Of a stretch of DNA of 64,000 bases, positions 8,685 to 17,142 are shown piece after piece. The translations under genes were made by a program, and so were the position numbers. The notes beneath the pieces are model-generated. The model did not search any database, had not been told where the DNA came from, and saw nothing but the letters and a program-made list of their open reading frames with translations. Every line of letters starts with the position of its first letter. Position 1 is the first letter of the stretch. Origin of the DNA: Pleodorina starrii (taxonomy: Eukaryota > Chlorophyta > Chlorophyceae > Chlamydomonadales > Volvocaceae); NCBI GenBank assembly GCA_030267565.1, contig BRXU01000010.1, forward strand, positions 2,600,501 through 2,664,500, given 5' to 3'.

Positions 8685-9281
8685 TCACTGGTCAATGGAT
8701 GGCAGACGGTCCACGAGCTCGGCCAACAGCTCTGCAATATTCCGCCCATCACTAGTCATGAAGAACTGGGACATCAGGATGTACAGGGGGTCGCTGGAGA
8801 GGCTGCTGTTAGTAGATGAGACATCAGAACCCGAATCTGAGGAGTCATCCTCATGGCTGGATGTGCTCGTCCCTAGCCCCCCCTCACCAGAGTCCACAGA
8901 TGATTCATCCGAGTCAGTGTCGTCTGTGCCATCAGACTCTGTGCCATCTGATGTAGTGGTGTCAGACTTTGTGTCGTCTGTTCCGTTGGATTCCGTGTCA
9001 TCATCATCGGTATCAGTGTCCAACTCCTCATCCGAGCTTACCTTTTGATCATCCTCCTCGGTATCTAATAGCTCCTCATCTTCCTCTGTGTCACTGTCAA
9101 GATCGGGCTCCACAGCAGGCTTGGGGGGTGGGGATGGACTGACAGGAGACGGGTTTGCCTTGGTGATCTTGGTGGAGTTGGTGGTGGCATCGACTGGTTT
9201 CCGGTCTTTTTCTGACCCGTGCTTGACTACCAGGAGTGGTGCAGCGGTCCGGGTGCTGGTGTGATGTTTGGGCATTCTCAT
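8685..9281 (-). CDS. Acidic Asp/Ser/Thr-rich protein with conserved C-terminal helix (198 aa)
   Basis: The N-terminal 50 residues are basic and proline-rich. Residues about 60-150 are almost wholly D, E, S, T and G (for example DTEEDEELLDTEEDD), so probably disordered and highly acidic. The last 40 residues are different: DPLYILMSQFFMTSDGRNIAELLAELVDRL is hydrophobic and helical, and looks like a conserved docking segment. The layout suits a virion or regulatory protein that binds a basic partner. No enzymatic motif is visible. It is divergent from the lectin-like membrane gene, 142 bp away. Confidence 0.6.
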   Translation of the reverse strand: MRMPKHHTSTRTAAPLLVVKHGSEKDRKPVDATTNSTKITKANPSPVSPSPPPKPAVEPDLDSDTEEDEELLDTEEDDQKVSSDEELDTDTDDDDTESNGTDDTKSDTTTSDGTESDGTDDTDSDESSVDSGEGGLGTSTSSHEDDSSDSGSDVSSTNSSLSSDPLYILMSQFFMTSDGRNIAELLAELVDRLPSIDQ

Positions 9282-9399
9282 AGGAGTACACAGAGGAGAA
9301 CCCAGTGCCCCCCTTACACAGCTCTATAGTCATGGGCCAGGTAAACATGGGCAGTATTTTAACGCATGCATGCAGGCACGTAAATTCGTGTTTTTCTTC

Positions 9400-9410
9400 T
9401 ATATATGAGG
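9400..9410 (+). promoter_or_regulatory. TATA-like element TATATATGAGG
   Basis: This element lies about 14-24 bp upstream of the ATG at 9424. It is one of several TATA-like elements close to virion-type genes here. Confidence 0.4.
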
Positions 9411-9423
9411 CAAAGAGCGCCAA

Positions 9424-11094
9424 ATGGGCCAGACCGAACAAACCACCACCAGCCTTGTGGTGGCAGTTGCAGTTGTGATTGCATTTTTGTGCATGATGGG
9501 TGCCCATACACAAAGTGTGCGAGGCAAGGGGGTGTTGCTGGCCCTGAATGCAACTGCATTGTATGTAGCGGGCGCACTGCTGCTGTACAATGTTGTAGTT
9601 TACTGCACCAACTTTACGTATGGAGAGGCATTCATGGATTCAAATACCACAACAACAGCTGCAAATACCACATCATACAATGAGGACTTTAGTCGCATCT
9701 CCCGTGACCTTACGACCTATTACAGTGCGTTTAGCAGCGACTCATACTGTGGCACCGGCTTACAGTGGTACAATATATCAAAGGCGCTGCAGACTGGATC
9801 CACCTGCAACTCTGACTTCAAGGACTCACACATTCGCTGGGAGGCGGTGCCATCATACACACCGCGAGATGGCTTCCTGATGGGATCCAACCGTGCTGTC
9901 GGGCCCGAGTCACACCGCATCGGCATCACCGCCACGGGCACCTACTCTGTCTTCATGTTGGTGCGCTTTGCAAATTTGAGCCCCAGCACCACCAAGGACT
10001 TTGAGCTGTTTAACTTATTTGCAAATACCCCAAGTAGCAACGGGCTTCGTATGTTTATCCAGGGCAGCACTGTGAGAGCGCGCACAGGTGGTGCAACTGT
10101 TACAATCAAGGTTGAACACGGTGGTGATGACATACTTCCTGGCAAAACAGAGCTGAGCACATTCACATTGGCAACGGATGGGCGCAATGAGGTGGACATC
10201 GACTTTATCAACACATATTTGTTTGTGGTGGTCAAGGACTACAGCAGTCTGCGTGTCTACATGTACCGTGCGCCCAACAGCAGCAGGGCCGACATGCTGA
10301 ACCAGCCCCTCACAGCCGCAAGTGGCTTCAAATTCAGCAACCAAGAGATGCTGCTCAACCGTGGCGCCAACTTGAATGGCCGTGTGCTGGCATTTGGCAC
10401 CTACACACGCGCGCTGGGAGACGGGGATCTGTTTGAGCTACAGGCGCATCTGTATGAACAACTCCATCGCCTAGATCCAAAAAATCAAGAGACACAGGCC
10501 AAGATCACATCCTTGGAACAAAAACTACTTCAGCTGCAGGCTTGCCCTTATGACGCCCCAACTTGCACCGCATGCTCCACGGTGAAAGACTGGAGCAACT
10601 TGCCAGCCATCATGATGAATGCAGATGCCGCCTGCCTAGATGCAATCAACAGCTTTTGCACCAACAACCCGGGTAACCAGCAGTGCAGCTGCTGGAACAG
10701 CAACAGCACCTCGTATGGCAACACTGCATGTCGCAACTACCGGAGCATCTTTAGCACTGTGCCAAATTATCAACTGGATGCATTGGACAGTACAGCCCTT
10801 GCCGCCATCAGGTCACGGTACAACCTGTGCGGCTGTCCTGATGATAAAGCAGATAAAGCAGCAGCAATGAAGTTGACCGCCTTGGACACGTCAGGCTACA
10901 CTAACAACACGGGCGCAAACATTGTGAATTACTTCAAGACAGCACAAGAGCAATACCTAAACTCCGCTGACTTGGTGGATGCAAACAAGAAAGTGGCCCG
11001 ACGGCCCGTGAAGAAATCAATCAGTAACCCTTTTGATGACGACGAGACGAAGAGTGATGAAATTGCTTTCAAGGCATGGCGGTCCACATTATAA
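9424..11094 (+). CDS. Membrane-anchored protein with LamG/ConA-like domain and Cys-rich region (556 aa)
   Basis: The N-terminus has two hydrophobic helices (about residues 10-27 and 35-58), so the bulk faces one side of a membrane. Residues about 160-345 look like a concanavalin/laminin-G sandwich: alternating strands such as YSVFMLVRFANL, NGLRMFIQGS, YLFVVVKDYSSLRVYMYRAP and GRVLAFGTYTRAL. A short coiled segment (about 350-375) leads to a Cys-rich block (CPYDAPTCTACSTVKDW, then CSCWN and CGCPDD). The C-terminus is polar. A membrane anchor plus lectin-like sandwich suggests a virion surface or inner-membrane protein that binds carbohydrate. The Cys-rich tail resembles a part seen in proteins of other algal giant viruses. 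The binding role is inferred. Confidence 0.6.
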   Translation: MGQTEQTTTSLVVAVAVVIAFLCMMGAHTQSVRGKGVLLALNATALYVAGALLLYNVVVYCTNFTYGEAFMDSNTTTTAANTTSYNEDFSRISRDLTTYYSAFSSDSYCGTGLQWYNISKALQTGSTCNSDFKDSHIRWEAVPSYTPRDGFLMGSNRAVGPESHRIGITATGTYSVFMLVRFANLSPSTTKDFELFNLFANTPSSNGLRMFIQGSTVRARTGGATVTIKVEHGGDDILPGKTELSTFTLATDGRNEVDIDFINTYLFVVVKDYSSLRVYMYRAPNSSRADMLNQPLTAASGFKFSNQEMLLNRGANLNGRVLAFGTYTRALGDGDLFELQAHLYEQLHRLDPKNQETQAKITSLEQKLLQLQACPYDAPTCTACSTVKDWSNLPAIMMNADAACLDAINSFCTNNPGNQQCSCWNSNSTSYGNTACRNYRSIFSTVPNYQLDALDSTALAAIRSRYNLCGCPDDKADKAAAMKLTALDTSGYTNNTGANIVNYFKTAQEQYLNSADLVDANKKVARRPVKKSISNPFDDDETKSDEIAFKAWRSTL

Positions 11095-11120
11095 ATGACA
11101 GGGTGCTGCACATCGCATTT

Positions 11121-11130
11121 TATATCTAAG
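11121..11130 (+). promoter_or_regulatory. TATA-like element TATATCTAAG
   Basis: Located about 40 bp before the ATG at 11162. Inferred from position. Confidence 0.35.
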
Positions 11131-11161
11131 TGTAATACAACCAGCAGTCAGTCATATCACC

Positions 11162-11740
11162 ATGTCTCTGTATCCAACCTGCCAGCAGGGGATGGACCCA
11201 TTCGATATTGCTGAGGTCATATTTGGATCTCAGAAAACAAGCACGTTCAGTGGCAATGCGGACTTGATGCTCAAGCTTACGTTGGAGCATGTGCCCGATG
11301 ATGGCATAATACAGTATGCGGCTGCAGCGCCACCAGACCACCGTTCTTCGTTTAGCGGATCAGCACTGCCATTTGCAAATCCTTGGCAGGCCTTCCAGGC
11401 GAGCCCGAATATTGGCGTTGCCAAAGTCACTGGCAACATTGCCACCCTGCAACTTAAATTTCCAAATTCATACTATACGGACCTTGGACAAAATCTGGTG
11501 CCGCCCACACTGTATGTGCGCTACAAGGCCATGGGGCGTGATGTCAATGCATCTGTAAAACTGAGCGATGGCATCCCGTTCCGATCCCTGACTCCATCCC
11601 CCATGCGCATGGGACCTGAGTTTTATGACAACATCACCGTGTTGCCCGTCCGCAGCCAAGAAAATATCTTGCGTGATTCAGCGTATCCTGTCATGAACAA
11701 CCAGCCTGCTAACTTTTGGGGCCTCAAGCCGGCTGTATAG
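11162..11740 (+). CDS. Conserved virion-like protein ending in FWGLKPAV (192 aa)
   Basis: This is a soluble protein of mixed beta character. The first third contains SGNADLMLKLTLEHV. The middle contains NIATLQLKFPNSYYTDLGQNLVP and LYVRYKAMGRDVN. The end contains ENILRDSAYPVMNNQPANFWGLKPAV. I associate the closing NNxPxNFWGLxPA motif with small conserved proteins of mimivirus relatives. No catalytic site is visible. It follows the membrane lectin-like gene on the same strand after 67 bp, and has its own TATA-like element. A capsid or core role is likely but not shown. Confidence 0.6.
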   Translation: MSLYPTCQQGMDPFDIAEVIFGSQKTSTFSGNADLMLKLTLEHVPDDGIIQYAAAAPPDHRSSFSGSALPFANPWQAFQASPNIGVAKVTGNIATLQLKFPNSYYTDLGQNLVPPTLYVRYKAMGRDVNASVKLSDGIPFRSLTPSPMRMGPEFYDNITVLPVRSQENILRDSAYPVMNNQPANFWGLKPAV

Positions 11741-11916
11741 CTGCATGGGCTGTATACACCCGGGTTAAGTCGGGAATGGAAACCGAGTATCCACACACCG
11801 CAGCCCAACGTAACGTCTTAGCCTGCCTGAAACACACCCTGGTGATACGACACACTACACCTGTATTCACAAGTACACACTACGTGTGAATGATAATGTC
11901 ATGTTTGAGCTCATAC

Positions 11917-12372
11917 TCAACGATAGGAAGCGCTCTGACCTTTTCCTGCAAGATTGCCTAAAGCATCATTGTTGTAACTCCGCCCCAGGCCTAGGCCTAG
12001 GCCTAGGCCACATTGGGCAGCACCAGACACAGTGCATGCAATCGCATTACATGACTGTGTGTATGCCTCTGGCAGCAATGTACCTGGTGCCTGCTCACAT
12101 GGCCCACATTTGGCTGCATTGAAAGCACCCATCATATTCTGGCGCATAATGGTCTCAGCCTGCTGCATCAGGTTCATGCGGAACTCATAGCTGCTGATCC
12201 CACTCTTGGGCATCAGGTCTGCCACCTGCTCACAGCGGGGCCTGTAATCTGTAAATATGCGCCCATCTGACATGCGGGCCGGGCAGTCGGGGTATGTGTT
12301 GTCAGAGGCACGGGCACATGACATTGATGCTGCTGATGATGATGAGGAGGCAGCAGGTGTATCAGGATTCAT
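11917..12372 (-). CDS. Small virion-like protein with RMSDGRIFTDYRPRC motif (151 aa)
   Basis: The ATG at 12372 (MNPDTPAAS) is preferred to an upstream in-frame start at 12453. A serine/alanine-rich N-terminus is followed by CPARMSDGRIFTDYRPRCE (about residues 28-46) and SSYEFRMNLMQQAETIMRQN. The SDGR-FTDYRPRC motif is typical of a small conserved protein of mimivirus relatives that I associate with virions. Several cysteines follow (CGPCEQ). A CCTAGG-based palindromic repeat in the DNA encodes a GLGLGLGL tract near residue 125. The function is unknown. Context with other virion-like genes supports a structural role. Confidence 0.65.
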   Translation of the reverse strand: MNPDTPAASSSSSAASMSCARASDNTYPDCPARMSDGRIFTDYRPRCEQVADLMPKSGISSYEFRMNLMQQAETIMRQNMMGAFNAAKCGPCEQAPGTLLPEAYTQSCNAIACTVSGAAQCGLGLGLGLGRSYNNDALGNLAGKGQSASYR

Positions 12373-12447
12373 ATCACTGTGATTTTCCCTTTTTTTCCTT
12401 GTATCCAAGTTCAGATATTTTATTTTGCCGTAGAGGTGGCATCTCCA

Positions 12448-12590
12448 GCTCATATTTTTTTTGCCATCAGTCTAGCTGCTTCCCTGTATAACTGCTTCTC
12501 TGTACAGCCGCTTCCTGCAATACAATTTGCTGGGGTCAGTCATGGCGCATTGATATTGAAACATGAAAAGCAGCATCCGATGATAATGCT
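12448..12590. repeat. Repeat copy A, related to 16385-16690
   Basis: The segment shares CCAGCTCATAT, a TTTTGCCATCtGTCTAGCTGC-type stretch, CTTCCCTGTA, CAGCCGCTTCCTG and ATATTGAAACA with the stretch 16385-16690 on the other side of the giant gene. On the minus strand the shared part encodes RKRLYREA, the likely C-terminal tail of a PW-x-W repeat protein. It looks like an internally deleted relic; no PW-x-W unit remains here. Confidence 0.55.
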
Positions 12591-12637
12591 GACATGCTGA
12601 CACCAGACAACAAGACAGCCAATGGTGAAGTTGTAAT

Positions 12638-15600
12638 CTACCTCAAGCCACGGAGCTCTGAGAGCATCCAGCGGAACTTCTGTAGTTTCTCCTGAGGGTC
12701 GACGTCCCAATATGCTAGACCCTTATTTAGGTGGACACGGGGATGCAGGTGCTCATCTAGAAGCAAGTTGCTGTCCCACAGGCGGTACACCTCACTTATT
12801 AGGATGGCACTGGTCTCATCCGTGCTGTGTGTGTCCGACACTTCAATGTCAGCAGGCACAAACCCATTTATGATCCTCCTTGGGCTTCCTTGGCGTGATG
12901 CATCTTTGACTTGGATATTGAAGTACTCATTTTGTTGGTACAGTACTTGAGTTATTTCAAGCTTGATATGATCAGGATAACGACGCACATTGTATTGGGG
13001 CAGTAGCCAGTTTGGGTCTGTCAGGCGCATGGCATTGGTCACTTTGATGAGGTCATCGGATGTGCATGCATACCGTGGGTTGAATGGATCAACAAAGACG
13101 CGGCCTTCATTGACGGCACGTTCATACAGTGATGCGGCAGTATCAGCAGTCAGGCAGGATGTTGGCCGGCTGTCGCCCAGCCGCACCACAGCCTGTAGCT
13201 CCCTTTCTTCCATTGCATCAAAGTCCTCCATTGTTATGGGGTCCATTGTGTTCCGACAGTCTCGTTTGATGGCATTGAGGATGCGGGTCTTGTCATCACC
13301 ATCCGACAGGTACTCCCAATGCATCCCAGCACCCTCAAATGAAATTGCCAACTTGATGCTGCGTGCCTGTGGTTGATGATCCCCCCCTATGACTCCTTTT
13401 GCGGCAGCCAGTTCTGAATCACACAGGATGAGTTGCAGGCGATCAGATACACCATCACTGACATATATGTTTGGGTGCAAGCCCAACTGCAAACAGAGCA
13501 GTACTGCCATTCCAATGCTCACATGTCTATCGGGCGACCGCATAGCAGCCTTCATGCTGTGTATTTCATCAGGAATGGCCAACATGCTTCTGTGCAGTTG
13601 TGGATGGGGATCTTGTAATTGAGACCTCATCGACCTGTCGTCACTCCCTACAATTTGATGGGGGTTAGCACGTTGTTGCCCACACACATAATCATACAAC
13701 TTGACAATGTTGAACACCATGCCCGGCCACCGGTCAACAATATTACTAGCAAGTACACGCACATGCTTGGCCAATTGGGCTTCTTCACTGCGTGGCAGGC
13801 GCTTATGTAGATGGTCTGGGAACAGTATATGCATACTCAGAGTGTGAAAGAAGCTGTTTGTATCTCCTGGCACAGACCATTGGTGCATGTGTTCTTTACC
13901 GTACCCTGTGGCTGTTGCCATCTTTACAGTAGACATCCTATCATTTTGCAGTAATGTGCGAAGGTGCTCAACCGGCAAGGTGCTTACCAAGCCGTGTATC
14001 AGTTGCGCCATGAGGGAGTGGCTCTGCGAGGCTGATGCAAGCACATTGTGTATTCGACCGCACAGGTGGTCACCCAAGTAGATAAGGGTGTCACCTTGAT
14101 TCTCTTGCACAGAGACATAACCTTCACCACATTCCTTCAGAGTGCGGATTAGATGAATGATGTATCCCATGTACCACTCAGCATTGGATGGAGATTGCAA
14201 CACATGCCTGATGGCATCTAGTGACTTATATACTATCACTTGCCAATGCTTCGTTGTATACTGCAGCCCAAACAATGACACAAGGTGTGCCCCCATATCG
14301 ATCAAATGTATCAATTGACCTATGTTTGTTGTGTTGATATTGTCGATGACTTCTAATGTTTTTGTCTGTAGCTCAAATGGCTTGAAAATCGACCCATTAG
14401 GGAGGAGGATAATAGAACAAATCGGAAAGTGCTTGGTTATGAAGGATGTGTCCCGGACTACATGTAAGTCCACATGCTCTGCAAACACCACATTGAGTCC
14501 ACCCTTCATATGTGTTGCCGTCCATTTATTGTGACTCTTGTGCAGCGAAAATGATGGCACCGGACCGGAGATGCAGCCCAGCACATCTAGGATTTCTGGT
14601 AAAGTGCCACACTCTGCTATCAACCGAAGAGCTGGCAGTCCAAGCTTCGCAGAAGAATGATCAATTTTGGGGGGGTGACTGTTGTTGGGTGCATTGGTAA
14701 AGGTGTAATCCATGATTGTACTACCAATAAAGTGGCCCCGACAGTGCTGAATGCATTCCCAAAATACAGTTGGATCCACTGTCATTCCTTTCTTCTCTAG
14801 GTAAGAAACAATCATCGTCCTGATGTCATGAGTGTAGTCTAGTTTGGGTTCACACTTCACATGAATGGGAACAAGCTTCTGGTTACGGTACACAAATTGC
14901 CGTGGTCGACCTGGTCGGACAATGCTTGCCAGAGCACCAAGAGCCCAGCCGACTCTGACCCTGACGGACCGCACCTCCCCATACTTGTCCCGGATGGGCA
15001 CCATGACGTGGCCATTATTCGCATGCTGTGCTGCTGCATTCAAGCTTGTTGCCAAATCATGGGCGCTCAACAGATACGGTACATACTTGGTATCACCCCG
15101 TCGTGTGATACCATCCCCGAATACTATTGCGGTGTATCTATCATTCTGCTGCCTTACAAGTGTTGGACACACCCTTGTGATTACTTGTGGTTTGATGGGT
15201 AACCAGTCGAGGGGGTCCGGCGGTAGTCTGGTGTTGTGTAATTGCTGTGGTATGTCAATATGGCGATTTCCTATCCTCATCCGTGCAGTCTCCAACCTTG
15301 CGACAAAGTTTGGCGCTTTGTGCCATATCAAATTCCACATAGTAGCAAATACAAAAATGTCGGCCATGAGGCCGGCACACCGGGTGGAGTGCTCCTCTCT
15401 TTGCAAGGTCTGTATTTCGTCCAGAGAGTTTGTGATGTGTTGTGAGATTGTCGCCAGAACAGCCTGTATGAAACTGATGCGATCAGATGATATGAAACTG
15501 AAACCACGTTCTTTGTACTTTTTCACACGCATACTGGTACGCAGCCATTCATGCATGGATTGCATCGTGGTCGCCACTGGTGATATACTTATCTGCTTTT

Positions 15601-16123
15601 GCTTAATTCTCATGATTTCCATGGGTGTGGGAATGATCTGTATACCATCAAACATGACAGCACATGCCTCGATATCAAAGCTCTTCACGGCATTATATGC
15701 ACTCAAGCCTGGCTTGAGTGCGATGAACTGCACGCGTCCTGCACGTGCAGTGACGCTGACCACATATGCGACAGTCGTTTCAAGGCGGGCGTAGTGCCCT
15801 GCTGTTGGTGGAGACACACACACACTCTTTATGTCGCGGACAATGCTGTGGATCTGTTGAAACAGCTGCATGTTGCCATGGCCGGGCCCCATCGGCACCC
15901 AAATGTCAATATCACTGGCGCTCCATTTAGGTTCTTCAAAAGTGCGTAGGATGGACCACACAATTGACGATCCGGCCACACAGGCCCGACTGTGTTGCAA
16001 CCACGCACATGTGCGATTGATGTACAGCAGATCTTTATATGTCGACTTGAAGATTTCAGCTGCTTGCTCAGCTACTTGCTCAGCTACTTGCTCAGCTGCT
16101 TGCTGTCTGAGCTGCTCTGCCAT
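12638..16123 (-). CDS. Giant protein with N-terminal nucleotidyltransferase-like domain and degenerate OTU/U-box-like regions (1161 aa)
   Basis: The ATG at 16123 (MAEQLRQQ) is chosen over 16483, because the longer form reads through an inverted repeat and relic sequence. After an AEQV repeat helix, residues about 48-75 read CVAGSSIVWSILR then SASDIDIWVP. The GSS and DID (71-73) spacing is that of nucleotidyltransferase-fold enzymes, and FDIEACAVMFDG near residue 168 fits a third core strand. Near 745-935, PGDTNSFFHTLSM and MHWEYL resemble an OTU peptidase, but the catalytic Cys position is Ser. DPITMEDF near 960 resembles the start of a U-box/RING-like domain without clear zinc ligands. The combination suggests a ubiquitin-linked or RNA/protein-modifying role. 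Only the first domain is reasonably supported. Confidence 0.6.
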   Translation of the reverse strand: MAEQLRQQAAEQVAEQVAEQAAEIFKSTYKDLLYINRTCAWLQHSRACVAGSSIVWSILRTFEEPKWSASDIDIWVPMGPGHGNMQLFQQIHSIVRDIKSVCVSPPTAGHYARLETTVAYVVSVTARAGRVQFIALKPGLSAYNAVKSFDIEACAVMFDGIQIIPTPMEIMRIKQKQISISPVATTMQSMHEWLRTSMRVKKYKERGFSFISSDRISFIQAVLATISQHITNSLDEIQTLQREEHSTRCAGLMADIFVFATMWNLIWHKAPNFVARLETARMRIGNRHIDIPQQLHNTRLPPDPLDWLPIKPQVITRVCPTLVRQQNDRYTAIVFGDGITRRGDTKYVPYLLSAHDLATSLNAAAQHANNGHVMVPIRDKYGEVRSVRVRVGWALGALASIVRPGRPRQFVYRNQKLVPIHVKCEPKLDYTHDIRTMIVSYLEKKGMTVDPTVFWECIQHCRGHFIGSTIMDYTFTNAPNNSHPPKIDHSSAKLGLPALRLIAECGTLPEILDVLGCISGPVPSFSLHKSHNKWTATHMKGGLNVVFAEHVDLHVVRDTSFITKHFPICSIILLPNGSIFKPFELQTKTLEVIDNINTTNIGQLIHLIDMGAHLVSLFGLQYTTKHWQVIVYKSLDAIRHVLQSPSNAEWYMGYIIHLIRTLKECGEGYVSVQENQGDTLIYLGDHLCGRIHNVLASASQSHSLMAQLIHGLVSTLPVEHLRTLLQNDRMSTVKMATATGYGKEHMHQWSVPGDTNSFFHTLSMHILFPDHLHKRLPRSEEAQLAKHVRVLASNIVDRWPGMVFNIVKLYDYVCGQQRANPHQIVGSDDRSMRSQLQDPHPQLHRSMLAIPDEIHSMKAAMRSPDRHVSIGMAVLLCLQLGLHPNIYVSDGVSDRLQLILCDSELAAAKGVIGGDHQPQARSIKLAISFEGAGMHWEYLSDGDDKTRILNAIKRDCRNTMDPITMEDFDAMEERELQAVVRLGDSRPTSCLTADTAASLYERAVNEGRVFVDPFNPRYACTSDDLIKVTNAMRLTDPNWLLPQYNVRRYPDHIKLEITQVLYQQNEYFNIQVKDASRQGSPRRIINGFVPADIEVSDTHSTDETSAILISEVYRLWDSNLLLDEHLHPRVHLNKGLAYWDVDPQEKLQKFRWMLSELRGLR

Positions 16124-16169
16124 CTGATGTGTGCTTTTGTTATGACTGTTTATTTTTTTCCATTGCCTC

Positions 16170-16377
16170 CAGGAGGGACGTGAAAAAACATGTTTGACAG
16201 TATGCCACCCACCCCCCCACCCCCGTCGCGTAGGGGGTACAGAGAACAAAACGTGACTGACTTCAATGTGCAATGTCCTGTCAACAACTGTGGACTGTTT
16301 GCAACCAGCTCTCCCCCAAAAACGCCTACACCCTTGAAAGGGCATACTGCCAAACATATTTTTTCTCGCCCCTCCTG
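16170..16377. mobile_element. MITE-like element with 37-bp inverted repeats
   Basis: The left arm at 16170-16206 and the right arm at 16341-16377 are inverted copies that match at 33 of 37 positions by my count. They enclose about 134 bp with no gene. The arms start CAGGAGGG and end CAGTATGCC. The layout suits a miniature inverted-repeat element. A long RNA hairpin upstream of the giant gene would look the same. I see no clear target-site duplication and no second copy in the window. Confidence 0.45.
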
Positions 16378-16384
16378 TTGCCTC

Positions 16385-16620
16385 TGTAGCAATCCAGCTC
16401 ATATCATTTTGCCATCTGTCTAGCTGCTTCCCTGTACAGCCGCTTCCTGTCGCTCCAGGGTTTGTCTGGCAATGTCCGCACATCTATCATGCTGATGCTG
16501 GGGTTGCTGCTTTGCATAGCCCAGTCCCATGGCTTGCCTGACAAGGCACGCACAAATGCTAATGCTGGGACTACTGCTCAAGTTCCAGCATACACGTCTC
16601 ATTTTTTTCATCGTCTTACA
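16385..16620 (-). pseudogene. Relic of a PW-x-W repeat gene (repeat copy B)
   Basis: The minus-strand frames carry pieces of the PW-x-W family. One frame holds SSSPSISI. A shifted frame holds ALSGKPWDWAMQSSNPSISM, IDVRTLPDKPW and then RKRLYREA, which matches the tail type of the 59498-60568 protein. At least one frameshift separates the pieces and no start codon is left. It is therefore a decayed copy. The same tail echo is seen at 12448-12590. Confidence 0.6.
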
Positions 16621-16710
16621 ATTCTTCTAAGCACAGCATCTCTTTAATATTGAAACACAAAGAGCAGCAACCAATAATGTTGTCATTTTTGTTTGCACTG
16701 ATCGTTGCTA

Positions 16711-16768
16711 ATTGCTGCTGATTGCTGCTGATTGCTGCTGATTGCTGCTGATTACTGCTGATTGCTCA
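16711..16768. repeat. 10-bp tandem repeat GATTGCTGCT (TGATTG class)
   Basis: Five to six copies with a 10-bp period end about 65 bp before the ATG at 16834. Read on the other strand the core is CAATCA, the same core as arrays at 31.3, 39.3, 57.9 and 63.2 kb. Confidence 0.9.
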
Positions 16769-16833
16769 TGCTATTCTTGAGTTTACCAGAACATAGAAAC
16801 CAGCTAAGAGTTCTCTGAGAGGAAACTTAGGAA

Positions 16834-17142
16834 ATGCAAACACCATCCATTCCAAGTACTGAACGAGTCCTTGCAGGATTGAGGTCTATACGAGCAAACG
16901 TCAGCCAAGACCGTGGAAGATGGGTTGTGTTCTGGAGGGTGGACAAGAACGACAAGAATGCAATGGATGAGTTCATGAAGGAGTCAGAGAGAAGAAAGCT
17001 TGATGACCAACGAATCATCACACGTATGACTGAGATCATGGATGAGTATGAGGCGGCCTCACGGGGCCATCTTCTTGAGAAGATGGCTGCCCTCATTCAA
17101 GAATTCAATGGACTCAGTTGCTACAAGCTGGACTTGACTTAA
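16834..17142 (+). CDS. Hypothetical helical protein (102 aa)
   Basis: ATG at 16834. The product is charged and mostly helical, with RWVVFWRVDKNDKNAMDEF followed by long Lys/Glu-rich helices (ERRKLDDQRIITRMTEIMDE). I do not recognise the family. The 3' end overlaps the convergent protease gene by 4 bp. A TGATTG array lies just upstream. The tight packing and the absence of any better frame favour a real gene. Confidence 0.5.
   Translation: MQTPSIPSTERVLAGLRSIRANVSQDRGRWVVFWRVDKNDKNAMDEFMKESERRKLDDQRIITRMTEIMDEYEAASRGHLLEKMAALIQEFNGLSCYKLDLT

Noticed and set aside
16124..16483. N-terminal extension of the giant nucleotidyltransferase-like protein
   Set aside because: The extension reads through the inverted-repeat element and relic sequence and has no protein-like character.
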